Below, one piece after another: positions 7,214-15,342 of a DNA stretch of 64,000 nt. Where the stretch lies: contig NZ_JAHSTU010000004.1 in NCBI RefSeq assembly GCF_019145495.1, positions 679,064 to 743,063 of the forward strand, in the 5' to 3' direction. Numbering within the stretch: the stretch's first letter is position 1; every line of letters begins with the position of its first letter. The DNA comes from Pseudomonas azerbaijanoccidentalis. Lineage in GTDB: Bacteria; Pseudomonadota; Gammaproteobacteria; Pseudomonadales; Pseudomonadaceae. Position numbers and translations under genes: made by a program. The notes under the pieces are model-generated. The model searched no databases, had not been told where the DNA came from, and worked only from the letters and a program-made list of their open reading frames with translations.

Positions 7214-9496
7214 ATGAATGATCTGGCCAATTCCAACATGACTACTAATCCCCCCAAGCGAATTGATTTCAATACGCCTGAGTTGCAACGCAAGCGCCGC
7301 ATTCGCGCGCTCAAAGATCGCTTCACCCGCTGGTACGTCCTCATCGGCGGTCTGGCGGTGCTGGCAGCCATCACCCTGATCTTTTTCTTCCTTGCCTACG
7401 TCGTTGCGCCCCTGTTCCAGGGGGCTAACCTGACGTCCAAGGACGCGATCACACCGGCCTGGATGCAAGACGCCGGCAAGCCGTTGATGTTCTCCCTGGA
7501 AGAGCAGAACCAGGTGGCCATGCGGGTTTCCGACAAGGGCCAGGCATTGTTCTTCGATCTCGACAGTGGCGCCGAACTCAAGCGCGTCGATCTGCCTGTT
7601 CCGGCCGGCACCACCGTAACCTCCATCGGTAAAGACCAGCCAGGTCAGCCGCTGGTAGCCGTAGGCCTGTCCAACGGCCAGGCGCTGGTGTTCCGTCACA
7701 CGTATAAAGTCAGCTACCCGGACGGCAAGAAAACCATCTCGCCAGCCATCGAATACCCGTACGGCGAAACCCCGATTGCGCTGAACGAATCCGGCGGCGC
7801 GCTGGAACACGTCAGCCTCAACGCCACCGATTCGACCCTGATGCTGGTCGGCTCCACCGGTTCGCAACTCAATGTTCTGTCGCTGACCAGCGAAGAAAAC
7901 ATGATGACCGGCGAGATCACCAACGAGCAGAAGCGTATCGACTTGCCGCAAATGACCGAGCCGGTGAAGAACATCTTCGTCGACCCGCGTCAGCAGTGGT
8001 TGTACGTGATCAACGGTCGTGCCCAGGCCGACGTGTTCAGCCTGCGCGACAAGAGCCTCAACGGTCGCTACAAACTGCTGGAAAACGGCGAGGCTGAAGT
8101 CACCGCCAGCACCCAACTGGTCGGCGGTATCTCGCTGATCCTGGGTGACTCCAAAGGTGGCCTGGCCCAGTGGTTCATGGCCCGCGACCCGGATGGCGAA
8201 CAGCGCCTGAAGCAGATCCGTACGTTCCAGATGGGCACCACGCCTATCGTTGAAATAACCGCCGAAGAGCGCCGCAAGGGCTTTGTTGCCCTTGATGCAT
8301 CCGGCAAGCTCGGCGTGTTCCACAGCACCGCGCACCGCACCCTGCTGGTCGACCAAGTGGTCGAAGGCCAGGGCCTGTTCGGCCTGTCGCCACGCGCCAA
8401 CCGTGTGATCGTGGAAGCCGGTGGCAAGTTGCAACCGTTGCTGCTCGAAAACCCGCACCCGGAAGTGTCGTGGAGCGCGTTGTGGAGCAAGGTCTGGTAC
8501 GAGAACTACGACGAGCCTAAATACGTCTGGCAATCGACCGCCGCCAACACCGACTTCGAACCCAAACTGAGCCTGTCGCCGCTGACCTTCGGCACCCTGA
8601 AAGCTGCGTTCTACGCCATGCTGCTGGCCGCTCCATTGGCCGTTGCCGCTGCGATCTACACCGCGTACTTCATGGCCCCGGGCATGCGTCGCAAGGTCAA
8701 GCCGGTGATCGAACTGATGGAAGCGATGCCGACGGTGATCCTCGGTTTCTTCGCCGGTCTGTTCCTCGCGCCGTATGTGGAAGGGCATTTGCCGGGCATC
8801 TTCAGCCTGCTGATGCTGCTGCCGATCGGCATCCTGGTCGCCGGTTTCACCTTCAGTCGCCTGCCGGAATCGATCCGCCTGAAAGTCCCGGATGGTTGGG
8901 AAAGTGCGCTGCTGATTCCAGTGATTTTGTTCGTGGGCTGGCTCTCGCTGTACATGAGCCCGTTCATGGAGAACTGGTTCTTCGGCGGTGACATGCGCAT
9001 GTGGATCTCCCACGACCTGGGCATCACCTACGACCAGCGCAACGCACTGGTGGTCGGTCTGGCCATGGGCTTCGCGGTGATCCCGAACATCTACTCGATC
9101 GCCGAAGACGCCGTGTTCAGCGTGCCTCGCGGCCTGACCCTGGGCTCCCTGGCCCTCGGTGCCACGCCGTGGCAGACCATGACCCGCGTGGTGATCCTCA
9201 CCGCGAGCCCGGGCATTTTCTCGGCGCTGATGATCGGCATGGGCCGTGCGGTCGGTGAAACCATGATCGTGTTGATGGCCACCGGTAACACCCCGGTCAT
9301 GGAAATGAACCTGTTTGAAGGCCTGCGCACCCTGGCTGCCAACGTCGCGGTGGAAATGCCGGAGTCGGAAGTCGGCGGCAGTCACTACCGCGTGCTGTTC
9401 CTCTCGGCGCTGGTGCTGCTGTTGTTCACCTTCGTCATGAACACCCTCGCAGAACTGATTCGTCAGCGTCTGCGCAAGAAATACTCGTCGCTTTAA
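7214..9496 (+). CDS. pstC: Phosphate ABC transporter permease PstC (long form)
   Basis: Inner-membrane permease subunit of the high-affinity phosphate importer. At 760 residues it is more than twice the E. coli length. An N-terminal helix (about residues 35-65) is followed by a large extracytoplasmic region with repeated beta-type segments, then the conventional permease core after about residue 460. The core includes the EAMPTVILGFFAGL segment and the late EAA-like loop (SLALGATPWQTMTRVVILTASPGIFSALMIGMGRAVGE). This extended form is usual in Pseudomonas. A GTG at 7208 is an alternative start, but the ATG at 7214 has AGGGTG at a good distance. pstA follows after 15 bases. Confidence 0.95.
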   Translation: MNDLANSNMTTNPPKRIDFNTPELQRKRRIRALKDRFTRWYVLIGGLAVLAAITLIFFFLAYVVAPLFQGANLTSKDAITPAWMQDAGKPLMFSLEEQNQVAMRVSDKGQALFFDLDSGAELKRVDLPVPAGTTVTSIGKDQPGQPLVAVGLSNGQALVFRHTYKVSYPDGKKTISPAIEYPYGETPIALNESGGALEHVSLNATDSTLMLVGSTGSQLNVLSLTSEENMMTGEITNEQKRIDLPQMTEPVKNIFVDPRQQWLYVINGRAQADVFSLRDKSLNGRYKLLENGEAEVTASTQLVGGISLILGDSKGGLAQWFMARDPDGEQRLKQIRTFQMGTTPIVEITAEERRKGFVALDASGKLGVFHSTAHRTLLVDQVVEGQGLFGLSPRANRVIVEAGGKLQPLLLENPHPEVSWSALWSKVWYENYDEPKYVWQSTAANTDFEPKLSLSPLTFGTLKAAFYAMLLAAPLAVAAAIYTAYFMAPGMRRKVKPVIELMEAMPTVILGFFAGLFLAPYVEGHLPGIFSLLMLLPIGILVAGFTFSRLPESIRLKVPDGWESALLIPVILFVGWLSLYMSPFMENWFFGGDMRMWISHDLGITYDQRNALVVGLAMGFAVIPNIYSIAEDAVFSVPRGLTLGSLALGATPWQTMTRVVILTASPGIFSALMIGMGRAVGETMIVLMATGNTPVMEMNLFEGLRTLAANVAVEMPESEVGGSHYRVLFLSALVLLLFTFVMNTLAELIRQRLRKKYSSL

Positions 9497-9511
9497 GAAA
9501 GGTAGAAGTCT

Positions 9512-11182
9512 GTGAAACAGAACTCCCTGAAAGGATGGTTCAAGAGCGGCGCCCCCGGCGTCTGGATCAGCGGTGGCGCGGTGTCCATCGCGGTCATCAT
9601 GACCATTGGCTTGTTGGCAGTGATTGCCGTGCGCGGCCTGGGTCACTTCTGGCCGGCGGACCTGGTGCACGCCAGCTACAACGTGCCGGGCCAGGCCAAT
9701 CACTTGGTGGTCGGCGAAATCGTACAGAAGGAAGAAGTGCCGCGTGCGCGTCTGAAGAGCGCCGGCCTGCCGGTGCCTGACGAAGGCCCGGAATTCATGA
9801 CCCGCGAGCTGATCAAGGTCGGCAACCGTGACTTGAACGGCAACGATTTCACCTGGATCGTCGGCGAGTGGCTGACCAACCAGAAGACCCCGGTCGAGTT
9901 GATGGCGCTGGAGCGTCGCGAGTGGGGCAACTTCTACGGTTACCTGGTCAACGTCAAACAGGACGGCAAGGTCATCGCCGAAGGCGAAGCAGCCTGGCCT
10001 GAACTGCAAGCGCGGATCAACCGTGTGAACCAGTTGGCCGCGCAACTCAAGACGCTGGAAAAGGTTGATATCGGCGCGATCAACGCCGGTCTCGAACGCA
10101 TTCGTCTACACAGCCGCAAGCTGGAACTGGATGGCAAGCTCGACGCCGCCGCGCAAGCGGACATGGAGTCCGAGCGCGCCGAACTCAATGCCCGCTATCA
10201 GGACATCGAAGCGCGTCTGAGTGATCTGCACGCGCAGTTCAACCGCGACGCTTTGACCGCTCGTGATGCCAACGGCAAAGAGATCGAAATCGGCCTGGGC
10301 AAAGTGGTTCACGCCTACCAGCCGAACGCCATGGGCACCTTCACCAAGGTTGGCTTCTACTTCAGCAAGATCTGGGAATTCCTCTCGGACGACCCGCGTG
10401 AAGCGAACACCGAAGGCGGGATTTTCCCGGCGATCTTCGGCACCGTGATGATGACCCTGATCATGGCGATGATCGTCACCCCGTTCGGCGTGCTGGCGGC
10501 GGTGTACCTGCGTGAGTACGCCAAGCAGAACACCCTGACGCGGATCATCCGTATCGCGGTGAACAACCTCGCTGGCGTTCCGGCGATCGTTTACGGCGTG
10601 TTCGGTCTGGGCTTCTTCGTTTACGTACTCGGTGGCTCGGTCGACCGTTTGTTCTTCCCGGAAGCACTGCCGGCACCGACCTTCGGTACGCCGGGTCTGC
10701 TCTGGGCCTCGCTGACCCTGGCGCTGCTGGCGGTGCCGGTGGTGATCGTGGCCACCGAAGAAGGCCTGGCGCGGATTCCTCGCACCGTGCGTGAAGGCTC
10801 GTTGGCCCTCGGTGCGACCAAGGCTGAAACCTTGTGGAAGATCGTCATCCCGATGGCCAGCCCGGCGATGATGACCGGCATGATCCTCGCCGTGGCTCGT
10901 GCCGCCGGTGAGGTGGCGCCGCTGATGCTGGTGGGTGTGGTGAAACTGGCGCCGTCGCTGCCGGTGGATGGCAACTACCCGTACCTGCACCTGGACCAGA
11001 AGATCATGCACCTGGGCTTCCACATCTATGACGTCGGCTTCCAGAGCCCGAACGTTGAAGCCGCACGACCGCTGGTGTACGCCACCGCGTTGCTGCTGGT
11101 GCTGGTGATCGCGACATTGAACCTGTCGGCGGTGTACATCCGTAACCACCTGCGCGAAAAATACAAAGCACTGGATAGCTGA
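9512..11182 (+). CDS. pstA: Phosphate ABC transporter permease PstA (long form)
   Basis: Second permease subunit, 556 residues from a GTG start with AAAGGTAGAAG upstream. An N-terminal helix (about 18-42) leads into a periplasmic region with a coiled-coil-like stretch (about 165-240, ARINRVNQLAAQLKTLEK onward). The permease core follows from about residue 300, with the EAA loop REGSLALGATKAETLWKIVIPMASPAMM and ARAAGEVAPLMLVG. Pseudomonad PstA proteins share this enlarged N-terminal half. It is co-transcribed with pstC; a palindromic repeat separates it from pstB. Confidence 0.95.
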   Translation: MKQNSLKGWFKSGAPGVWISGGAVSIAVIMTIGLLAVIAVRGLGHFWPADLVHASYNVPGQANHLVVGEIVQKEEVPRARLKSAGLPVPDEGPEFMTRELIKVGNRDLNGNDFTWIVGEWLTNQKTPVELMALERREWGNFYGYLVNVKQDGKVIAEGEAAWPELQARINRVNQLAAQLKTLEKVDIGAINAGLERIRLHSRKLELDGKLDAAAQADMESERAELNARYQDIEARLSDLHAQFNRDALTARDANGKEIEIGLGKVVHAYQPNAMGTFTKVGFYFSKIWEFLSDDPREANTEGGIFPAIFGTVMMTLIMAMIVTPFGVLAAVYLREYAKQNTLTRIIRIAVNNLAGVPAIVYGVFGLGFFVYVLGGSVDRLFFPEALPAPTFGTPGLLWASLTLALLAVPVVIVATEEGLARIPRTVREGSLALGATKAETLWKIVIPMASPAMMTGMILAVARAAGEVAPLMLVGVVKLAPSLPVDGNYPYLHLDQKIMHLGFHIYDVGFQSPNVEAARPLVYATALLLVLVIATLNLSAVYIRNHLREKYKALDS

Positions 11183-11201
11183 TTTGCAGCACTGATTTCT
11201 A

Positions 11202-11287
11202 TGTGGGAGCCAGCCTGCTGGCGATGGCAACAACGCGGTCTACAGATTGACCGCGTTGCCTGAATCGCCAGCAGGCTAGCTCCTACA
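11202..11287. repeat. Palindromic intergenic repeat between pstA and pstB
   Basis: Outer arms of 24 bases (11202-11225, 11264-11287) of the GTGGGAGCCAGC type, one mismatch, enclose a second inverted repeat (GCGGTC / GACCGC with GGCAAC / GTTGCC ends). The element lies inside the operon and might set the relative levels of permease and ATPase messages. Confidence 0.85.
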
Positions 11288-11324
11288 AAAACCGAACCGA
11301 ATTTGTTAGCACAGGGAGCCTCCC

Positions 11325-12158
11325 ATGCAGCACGAAGCACATACCCACGGCATTAACATGTCAGCCCTGGGCCGCGACAAACAGAGCCTGAGCCTTGAGC
11401 AGGAAACCGTAGCCATTGAAGTGCCGGGCCTGAGCCTGTTTTACGGCGACAAGCAAGCGCTGTACGACGTCAGCATGAATATCCCGAAACAGCGCGTGAC
11501 CGCCTTCATCGGCCCGTCCGGCTGCGGCAAGTCCACGCTGCTGCGTACCTTCAACCGCATGAACGACCTGGTTGACGGCTGCCGTGTCGAAGGCGCGATC
11601 AACCTGTATGGCAACAACATCTACCGTAAGGGTGAAGATGTGGCCGAGCTGCGTCGTCGCGTCGGCATGGTGTTCCAGAAGCCGAACCCGTTCCCGAAAA
11701 CCATCTACGAAAACGTGGTCTACGGCCTGCGTATCCAGGGCATCAACAAAAAGCGCGTACTCGACGAAGCCGTAGAGTGGGCGTTGAAAGGCGCGGCGCT
11801 GTGGGACGAAGTCAAAGACCGTCTGCACGAGTCGGCACTGGGCCTGTCCGGTGGTCAACAGCAACGTCTGGTGATCGCCCGTACCATCGCCGTAGAGCCT
11901 GAAGTGCTGCTGCTCGACGAACCGTGCTCGGCACTCGACCCGATCTCGACGCTGAAAGTCGAAGAGCTGATCTACGAACTGAAATCGAAATTCACCATCG
12001 TCATCGTGACCCACAACATGCAACAGGCCGCGCGGGTGTCCGACTACACGGCGTTCATGTACATGGGCAAACTGGTGGAATTCGGTGATACCGACACCCT
12101 GTTCACCAATCCGGCGAAGAAGCAGACCGAAGACTACATCACGGGTCGCTATGGCTAG
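11325..12158 (+). CDS. pstB: Phosphate ABC transporter ATP-binding protein PstB
   Basis: ATPase of the PstSCAB importer, acting at the cytoplasmic face. It shows Walker A GPSGCGKST (about residues 63-71), Q-loop VFQKPNPFPKT, signature LSGGQQQR, Walker B VLLLDEP and the H-loop VIVTHNMQQ. At 277 residues it has an N-terminal extension of about 25 residues over the shortest homologues. The start has CAGGGAG upstream. Together with PhoU it also transmits phosphate sufficiency to PhoR. Confidence 0.97.
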   Translation: MQHEAHTHGINMSALGRDKQSLSLEQETVAIEVPGLSLFYGDKQALYDVSMNIPKQRVTAFIGPSGCGKSTLLRTFNRMNDLVDGCRVEGAINLYGNNIYRKGEDVAELRRRVGMVFQKPNPFPKTIYENVVYGLRIQGINKKRVLDEAVEWALKGAALWDEVKDRLHESALGLSGGQQQRLVIARTIAVEPEVLLLDEPCSALDPISTLKVEELIYELKSKFTIVIVTHNMQQAARVSDYTAFMYMGKLVEFGDTDTLFTNPAKKQTEDYITGRYG

Positions 12159-12163
12159 TTGAG

Positions 12164-12263
12164 GCAGCTACAAGCCGCAAGCTTCAAGCGGCAAGATAGA
12201 AGCGGTGCGATTTCAGGACTTATACATAACTGCTTGAAGCTTGCAGCTTGAAGCTTGCAACTT
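12164..12263. repeat. AGCTTGAAGCTTG-type repeat between pstB and phoU
   Basis: Clusters of GCAAGCTTCAAGC (left) and GCTTGAAGCTTGCAGCTTGAAGC (right, shown here as two overlapping copies of the same short word) form an imperfect inverted repeat about 100 bases long that fills nearly the whole pstB-phoU gap. The same word family recurs at 18154-18240, between phoB and phoR. Confidence 0.75.
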
Positions 12264-12279
12264 TCGCGGAGCGAAATAG

Positions 12280-13041
12280 ATGATTAGTAAAGAAGGCCTT
12301 ACCCACCACATTTCCGCGCAGTTCAACGCTGAGCTGGAGGAAGTTCGCAGCCACCTCCTGGCCATGGGCGGGTTGGTGGAAAAGCAGGTTAACGACGCGG
12401 TGACCGCGCTGATCGAGGCCGACTCCGGCCTGGCCCAGCAGGTGCGCGAGATCGATGACCAGATCAACCAGATGGAACGCAACATCGACGAAGAGTGCCT
12501 GCGCATTCTGGCCCGTCGTCAGCCGGCAGCGTCCGACCTGCGCCTGATCATCAGCATTTCCAAATCGGTGATCGACCTGGAGCGCATCGGTGACGAAGCG
12601 ACCAAGATCGCCCGTCGTGCCATCCAGTTGTGCGAAGAAGGCGAAGCGCCGCGCGGCTACGTCGAGGTTCGCCACATCGGCGACCAGGTGCGCAACATGG
12701 TGCGTGATGCGCTGGACGCGTTTGCCCGTTTCGACGCCGACCTGGCGTTGTCGGTGGCGCAGTACGACAAGATCATCGACCGCGAATACAAAACCGCCCT
12801 GCGTGAGCTGGCGACCTACATGATGGAAGACCCACGCTCTATCTCGCGGGTCTTGAGCATTATCTGGGTGCTGCGTTCGCTGGAGCGTATCGGCGACCAC
12901 GCGCGCAATATCTCGGAATTGGTGATCTACCTGGTGCGCGGCACCGACGTGCGTCACCTGGGCCTCAAGCGCATGAAGGAAGAAGTTGAAGGAACCAGTG
13001 GCGAAACCGCTAATGTTCCGGGCAAATCTGACGATAAGTAA
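12280..13041 (+). CDS. phoU: Phosphate-specific transport system regulator PhoU
   Basis: A 253-residue all-helical protein that couples the Pst transporter to PhoR and keeps the Pho regulon off when phosphate is ample. It has the two PhoU three-helix repeats, each with the metal-binding helix motif: SVIDLERIGDEATKIA (about residues 95-110) and RSLERIGDHARNISE (about 196-210). A strong intrinsic terminator follows the stop, marking the end of the pst-phoU cluster. Confidence 0.97.
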   Translation: MISKEGLTHHISAQFNAELEEVRSHLLAMGGLVEKQVNDAVTALIEADSGLAQQVREIDDQINQMERNIDEECLRILARRQPAASDLRLIISISKSVIDLERIGDEATKIARRAIQLCEEGEAPRGYVEVRHIGDQVRNMVRDALDAFARFDADLALSVAQYDKIIDREYKTALRELATYMMEDPRSISRVLSIIWVLRSLERIGDHARNISELVIYLVRGTDVRHLGLKRMKEEVEGTSGETANVPGKSDDK

Positions 13042-13057
13042 GGTTGCCCAAGTAAAG

Positions 13058-13083
13058 CGCCCGGCCTTTTGGCCGGGCGTTTT
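13058..13083 (+). terminator. Intrinsic terminator after phoU
   Basis: CGCCCGGCC (13058-13066) and GGCCGGGCG (13071-13079) form a 9-bp GC-only stem with a TTTT loop, followed by TTTTCGTTT. A strong Rho-independent terminator for the pst-phoU transcript. Confidence 0.9.
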
Positions 13084-13209
13084 CGTTTGTGGCTCACGAA
13101 TTCGAAAAGCAGCACCCCGTGAACGAAAAGTCCGGCGTGACTGAAGGTTTTTGGCAAAGTGCCATCAGCAAAGCGGTATGCTGGCCGGGATTTTTTAAAG
13201 GGGTTTTGG

Positions 13210-14121
13210 ATGAGTAAGGTCAGTGTGTTGGTCGTGGACGATGCTTCGTTCATTCGTGACCTGGTGAAGAAGTGCCTGCGCAACTATTTCCCCGGCATGC
13301 GGATCGAAGACGCGGTCAACGGCAGAAAGGCCCAGGCTATGTTGGCCAAGGAAGCGTTCGACCTGGTCCTGTGTGACTGGGAGATGCCGGAGATGTCTGG
13401 CCTGGAACTGCTGACCTGGTGCCGCGAGCAAGAAAGCCTCAAGAGCATGCCGTTCGTCATGGTGACCAGCCGCGGCGACAAAGAAAATGTCGTTCAGGCG
13501 ATTCAGGCAGGGGTTTCCGGTTATGTCAGCAAGCCGTTCACCAACGAGCAACTGCTGACCAAGGTCAAGCAGGCGCTGCACAAGGTCGGCAAGCTCGACG
13601 CCTTGATCAACGTGGCGGCGACCAAAACCAGCCCGGCGTTCGGTAACGACTCCCTGAGCGCTTTGACCGGCGGCAAACCCGCCGTGGTGGCGGCGACACC
13701 TGCTGCGCCTGCCGCTGCACCGTCCCGCGGTTTGCTCAACAGCCCACCGGTCAAGGCACCGGTCGCCGCTGCGGCGGCGGGGGGAGGACGTGGTCAGGGT
13801 CAATTGCGTTTGCCGAACGGCATCCAGCAATGCGTGATCAAGGCCTTGAGCCTCAAGGAAGCGCTGTTGGTGGTCAAGCGCGCCGAGACCTTGCCGCAAG
13901 TCCTCGACAGTGCTGTGCTCGACCTGGAGCAGGGCGACAACGCCGAAACCGCACGCCTTAATGGCTACCTGCACGCGATCGTTGCCCACGAGCAGAAACC
14001 CGACAGCGAATGGCTGCAGCTGACCTTCCGCTTCGTCGACCAGGACGCGCAGAAACTCGACTACATCTCCCGCCTGATTGCCCGTGGCACGGCGCAGAAG
14101 CACTTTATTCCTGGCGCTTGA
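13210..14121 (+). CDS. Response regulator: CheY-like receiver with PilZ-like C-terminal region
   Basis: Residues 1-120 form a receiver domain: acidic VVDDAS, the phosphoacceptor in LVLCDWEMPEMSG, the conserved TS of VMVTSRG and the YVSKPFT lysine. An alanine/proline-rich linker (about 150-195) leads to a C-terminal region of about 100 residues ending LTFRFVDQDAQKLDYISRLIAR, which resembles the end of PilZ domains; the RxxxR c-di-GMP motif is not obvious. No histidine kinase is adjacent, so the partner is unknown. AAAGGGG before the ATG at 13210 decides the start; an upstream in-frame ATG lacks support. Confidence 0.85.
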   Translation: MSKVSVLVVDDASFIRDLVKKCLRNYFPGMRIEDAVNGRKAQAMLAKEAFDLVLCDWEMPEMSGLELLTWCREQESLKSMPFVMVTSRGDKENVVQAIQAGVSGYVSKPFTNEQLLTKVKQALHKVGKLDALINVAATKTSPAFGNDSLSALTGGKPAVVAATPAAPAAAPSRGLLNSPPVKAPVAAAAAGGGRGQGQLRLPNGIQQCVIKALSLKEALLVVKRAETLPQVLDSAVLDLEQGDNAETARLNGYLHAIVAHEQKPDSEWLQLTFRFVDQDAQKLDYISRLIARGTAQKHFIPGA

Positions 14122-14143
14122 TTCAACGTCGTCGGGCAGATTG

Positions 14144-14208
14144 TCATCGCGGGCAAGCCCGCTCTCACAGGTAGATTAGAAACCTTGTGGGAGCGGGCTT
14201 TTTCGCAA
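14144..14208. repeat. Degenerate GTGGGAGCGGGC-type inverted repeat
   Basis: TCGCGGGCAAGCCCGCTCTCACA on the left, a 20-base middle, then a shorter arm with TTGTGGGAGCGGGCTTTTTCGC. The right arm has lost the centre of the palindrome. It ends in a T-rich run, so it may terminate the response-regulator transcript. Confidence 0.65.
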
Positions 14209-14328
14209 AGGGACCCTCCGTACTACCGCACATCTCCTGAACACCCGTTCTGAAACAACTGTCGACTCCCTGGGTCCATTGCAGCTGCTAGGCTCAATCC
14301 CAGGTTTCACTCGACAGAATTCATCCTC

Positions 14329-15228
14329 ATGTTCATGCGAATGCTGCTTTTTTGTGGTCTGTGCATGGCCGCCATTTCGGCGATGGCCGCGACGATCTAC
14401 AAGTCCACCGATGCCAATGGCGTGGTCTCCTACAGCGACTTCCCCACCAGCAAAGACTCCAAGCTGTTTATTTTTCGTGACGGCATGGTCGAACACCTTG
14501 AGCGTCAGGTACGCCTGATCATCATGAAGAAGAACGGCGTGGATAGCGTGTATGTGCGCAATGACCTGTATGCGCCGGTCGAAGTCGAGTTGAGTTTTGC
14601 CGGGGTGAAGAACGCCAGCGGTGCCCCGGGCAAGCCCATTCGGCGGGTGATCCCGCAGCGCACCAGCGTTCGCATGGCGCAGCTCACGGCGACCAAGGCT
14701 GGAAAGCCATTCGCCTATGTTCCGAAGTTCAATTACTTCTTGGGCGACCCCTCAGGTCCCATGGTGGGCTATCGGTATCCGTTGCCGTGGCGGGGTGGCC
14801 CGTTCCGGATCAGTCAGGGCGCCAACGGCCCCTACAGCCACTTCGGCCCCAAGAGCCGTTACGCCATCGACATTGCCATGCCAGAGGGCACGCCGATCAT
14901 TGCCGCGCGTGGCGGGGTGGTGGTGAAAACCGAGAACAGCCAGAGTGGGCGCGGCACTGATGCGTCCGGCAATTTCGTACGGGTGCTGCACGATGACGGA
15001 ACCATGGGCGTGTACCTGCACCTGAAGAAAGGTTCGGTCAGGGTGCGAGAGGGGCAAAAGGTGGCGGTAGGCAGTGCTTTGGCGCTGTCGGGCAACACCG
15101 GCAACAGCACCGGGCCGCACCTGCACTTTGTGGTGCAGCGCAATACGGGGATGGGGCTGGTGTCCATTCCGTATCGGTTCAATCAGCCGGTGGATGCATT
15201 GCCCAACTTTGCGTTGGGCAAACAATAA
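14329..15228 (+). CDS. Exported M23 family metallopeptidase
   Basis: A 299-residue exported protein. A signal peptide (MLLFCGLCMAAISAMAA) is followed by a DUF4124-like opening (ATIYKSTDANGVVSYSDFPT), a beta-rich middle and an M23 peptidase domain from about residue 150. The zinc ligands are visible in the HFGPKSRYAIDIAMPEGTP region (His and Asp) and in GPHLHF. Expected to cut peptidoglycan cross-links or serve as an amidase activator in the periplasm. The second Met of the start (14335) is an equally good initiator. Confidence 0.88.
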   Translation: MFMRMLLFCGLCMAAISAMAATIYKSTDANGVVSYSDFPTSKDSKLFIFRDGMVEHLERQVRLIIMKKNGVDSVYVRNDLYAPVEVELSFAGVKNASGAPGKPIRRVIPQRTSVRMAQLTATKAGKPFAYVPKFNYFLGDPSGPMVGYRYPLPWRGGPFRISQGANGPYSHFGPKSRYAIDIAMPEGTPIIAARGGVVVKTENSQSGRGTDASGNFVRVLHDDGTMGVYLHLKKGSVRVREGQKVAVGSALALSGNTGNSTGPHLHFVVQRNTGMGLVSIPYRFNQPVDALPNFALGKQ

Positions 15229-15240
15229 CGCCTTGAAGCA

Positions 15241-15315
15241 AAAGATCGCAGCCTTCGGCAGCTCCTACAGGGTCATGTGTACACCCTGTAGGAGCTGCCG
15301 AAGGCTGCGATCTTT
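15241..15315. repeat. Palindromic intergenic repeat (GTAGGAGCTGCC type)
   Basis: Perfect 33-base arms (15241-15273 and 15283-15315) around a 9-base loop. It lies between two convergent genes, and its AAAGATC / GATCTTT ends could act as a bidirectional terminator. Confidence 0.9.
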
Positions 15316-15342
15316 GGGATCAATGCGGTTTAACGAATCGCA

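Noticed and set aside
7166..10045. Very long minus-strand open frame opposite pstC and the start of pstA
   Set aside because: It is antisense to well-supported genes, rich in His, Arg and Gln as expected for a mirror frame in high-GC DNA, and lacks any family motif.
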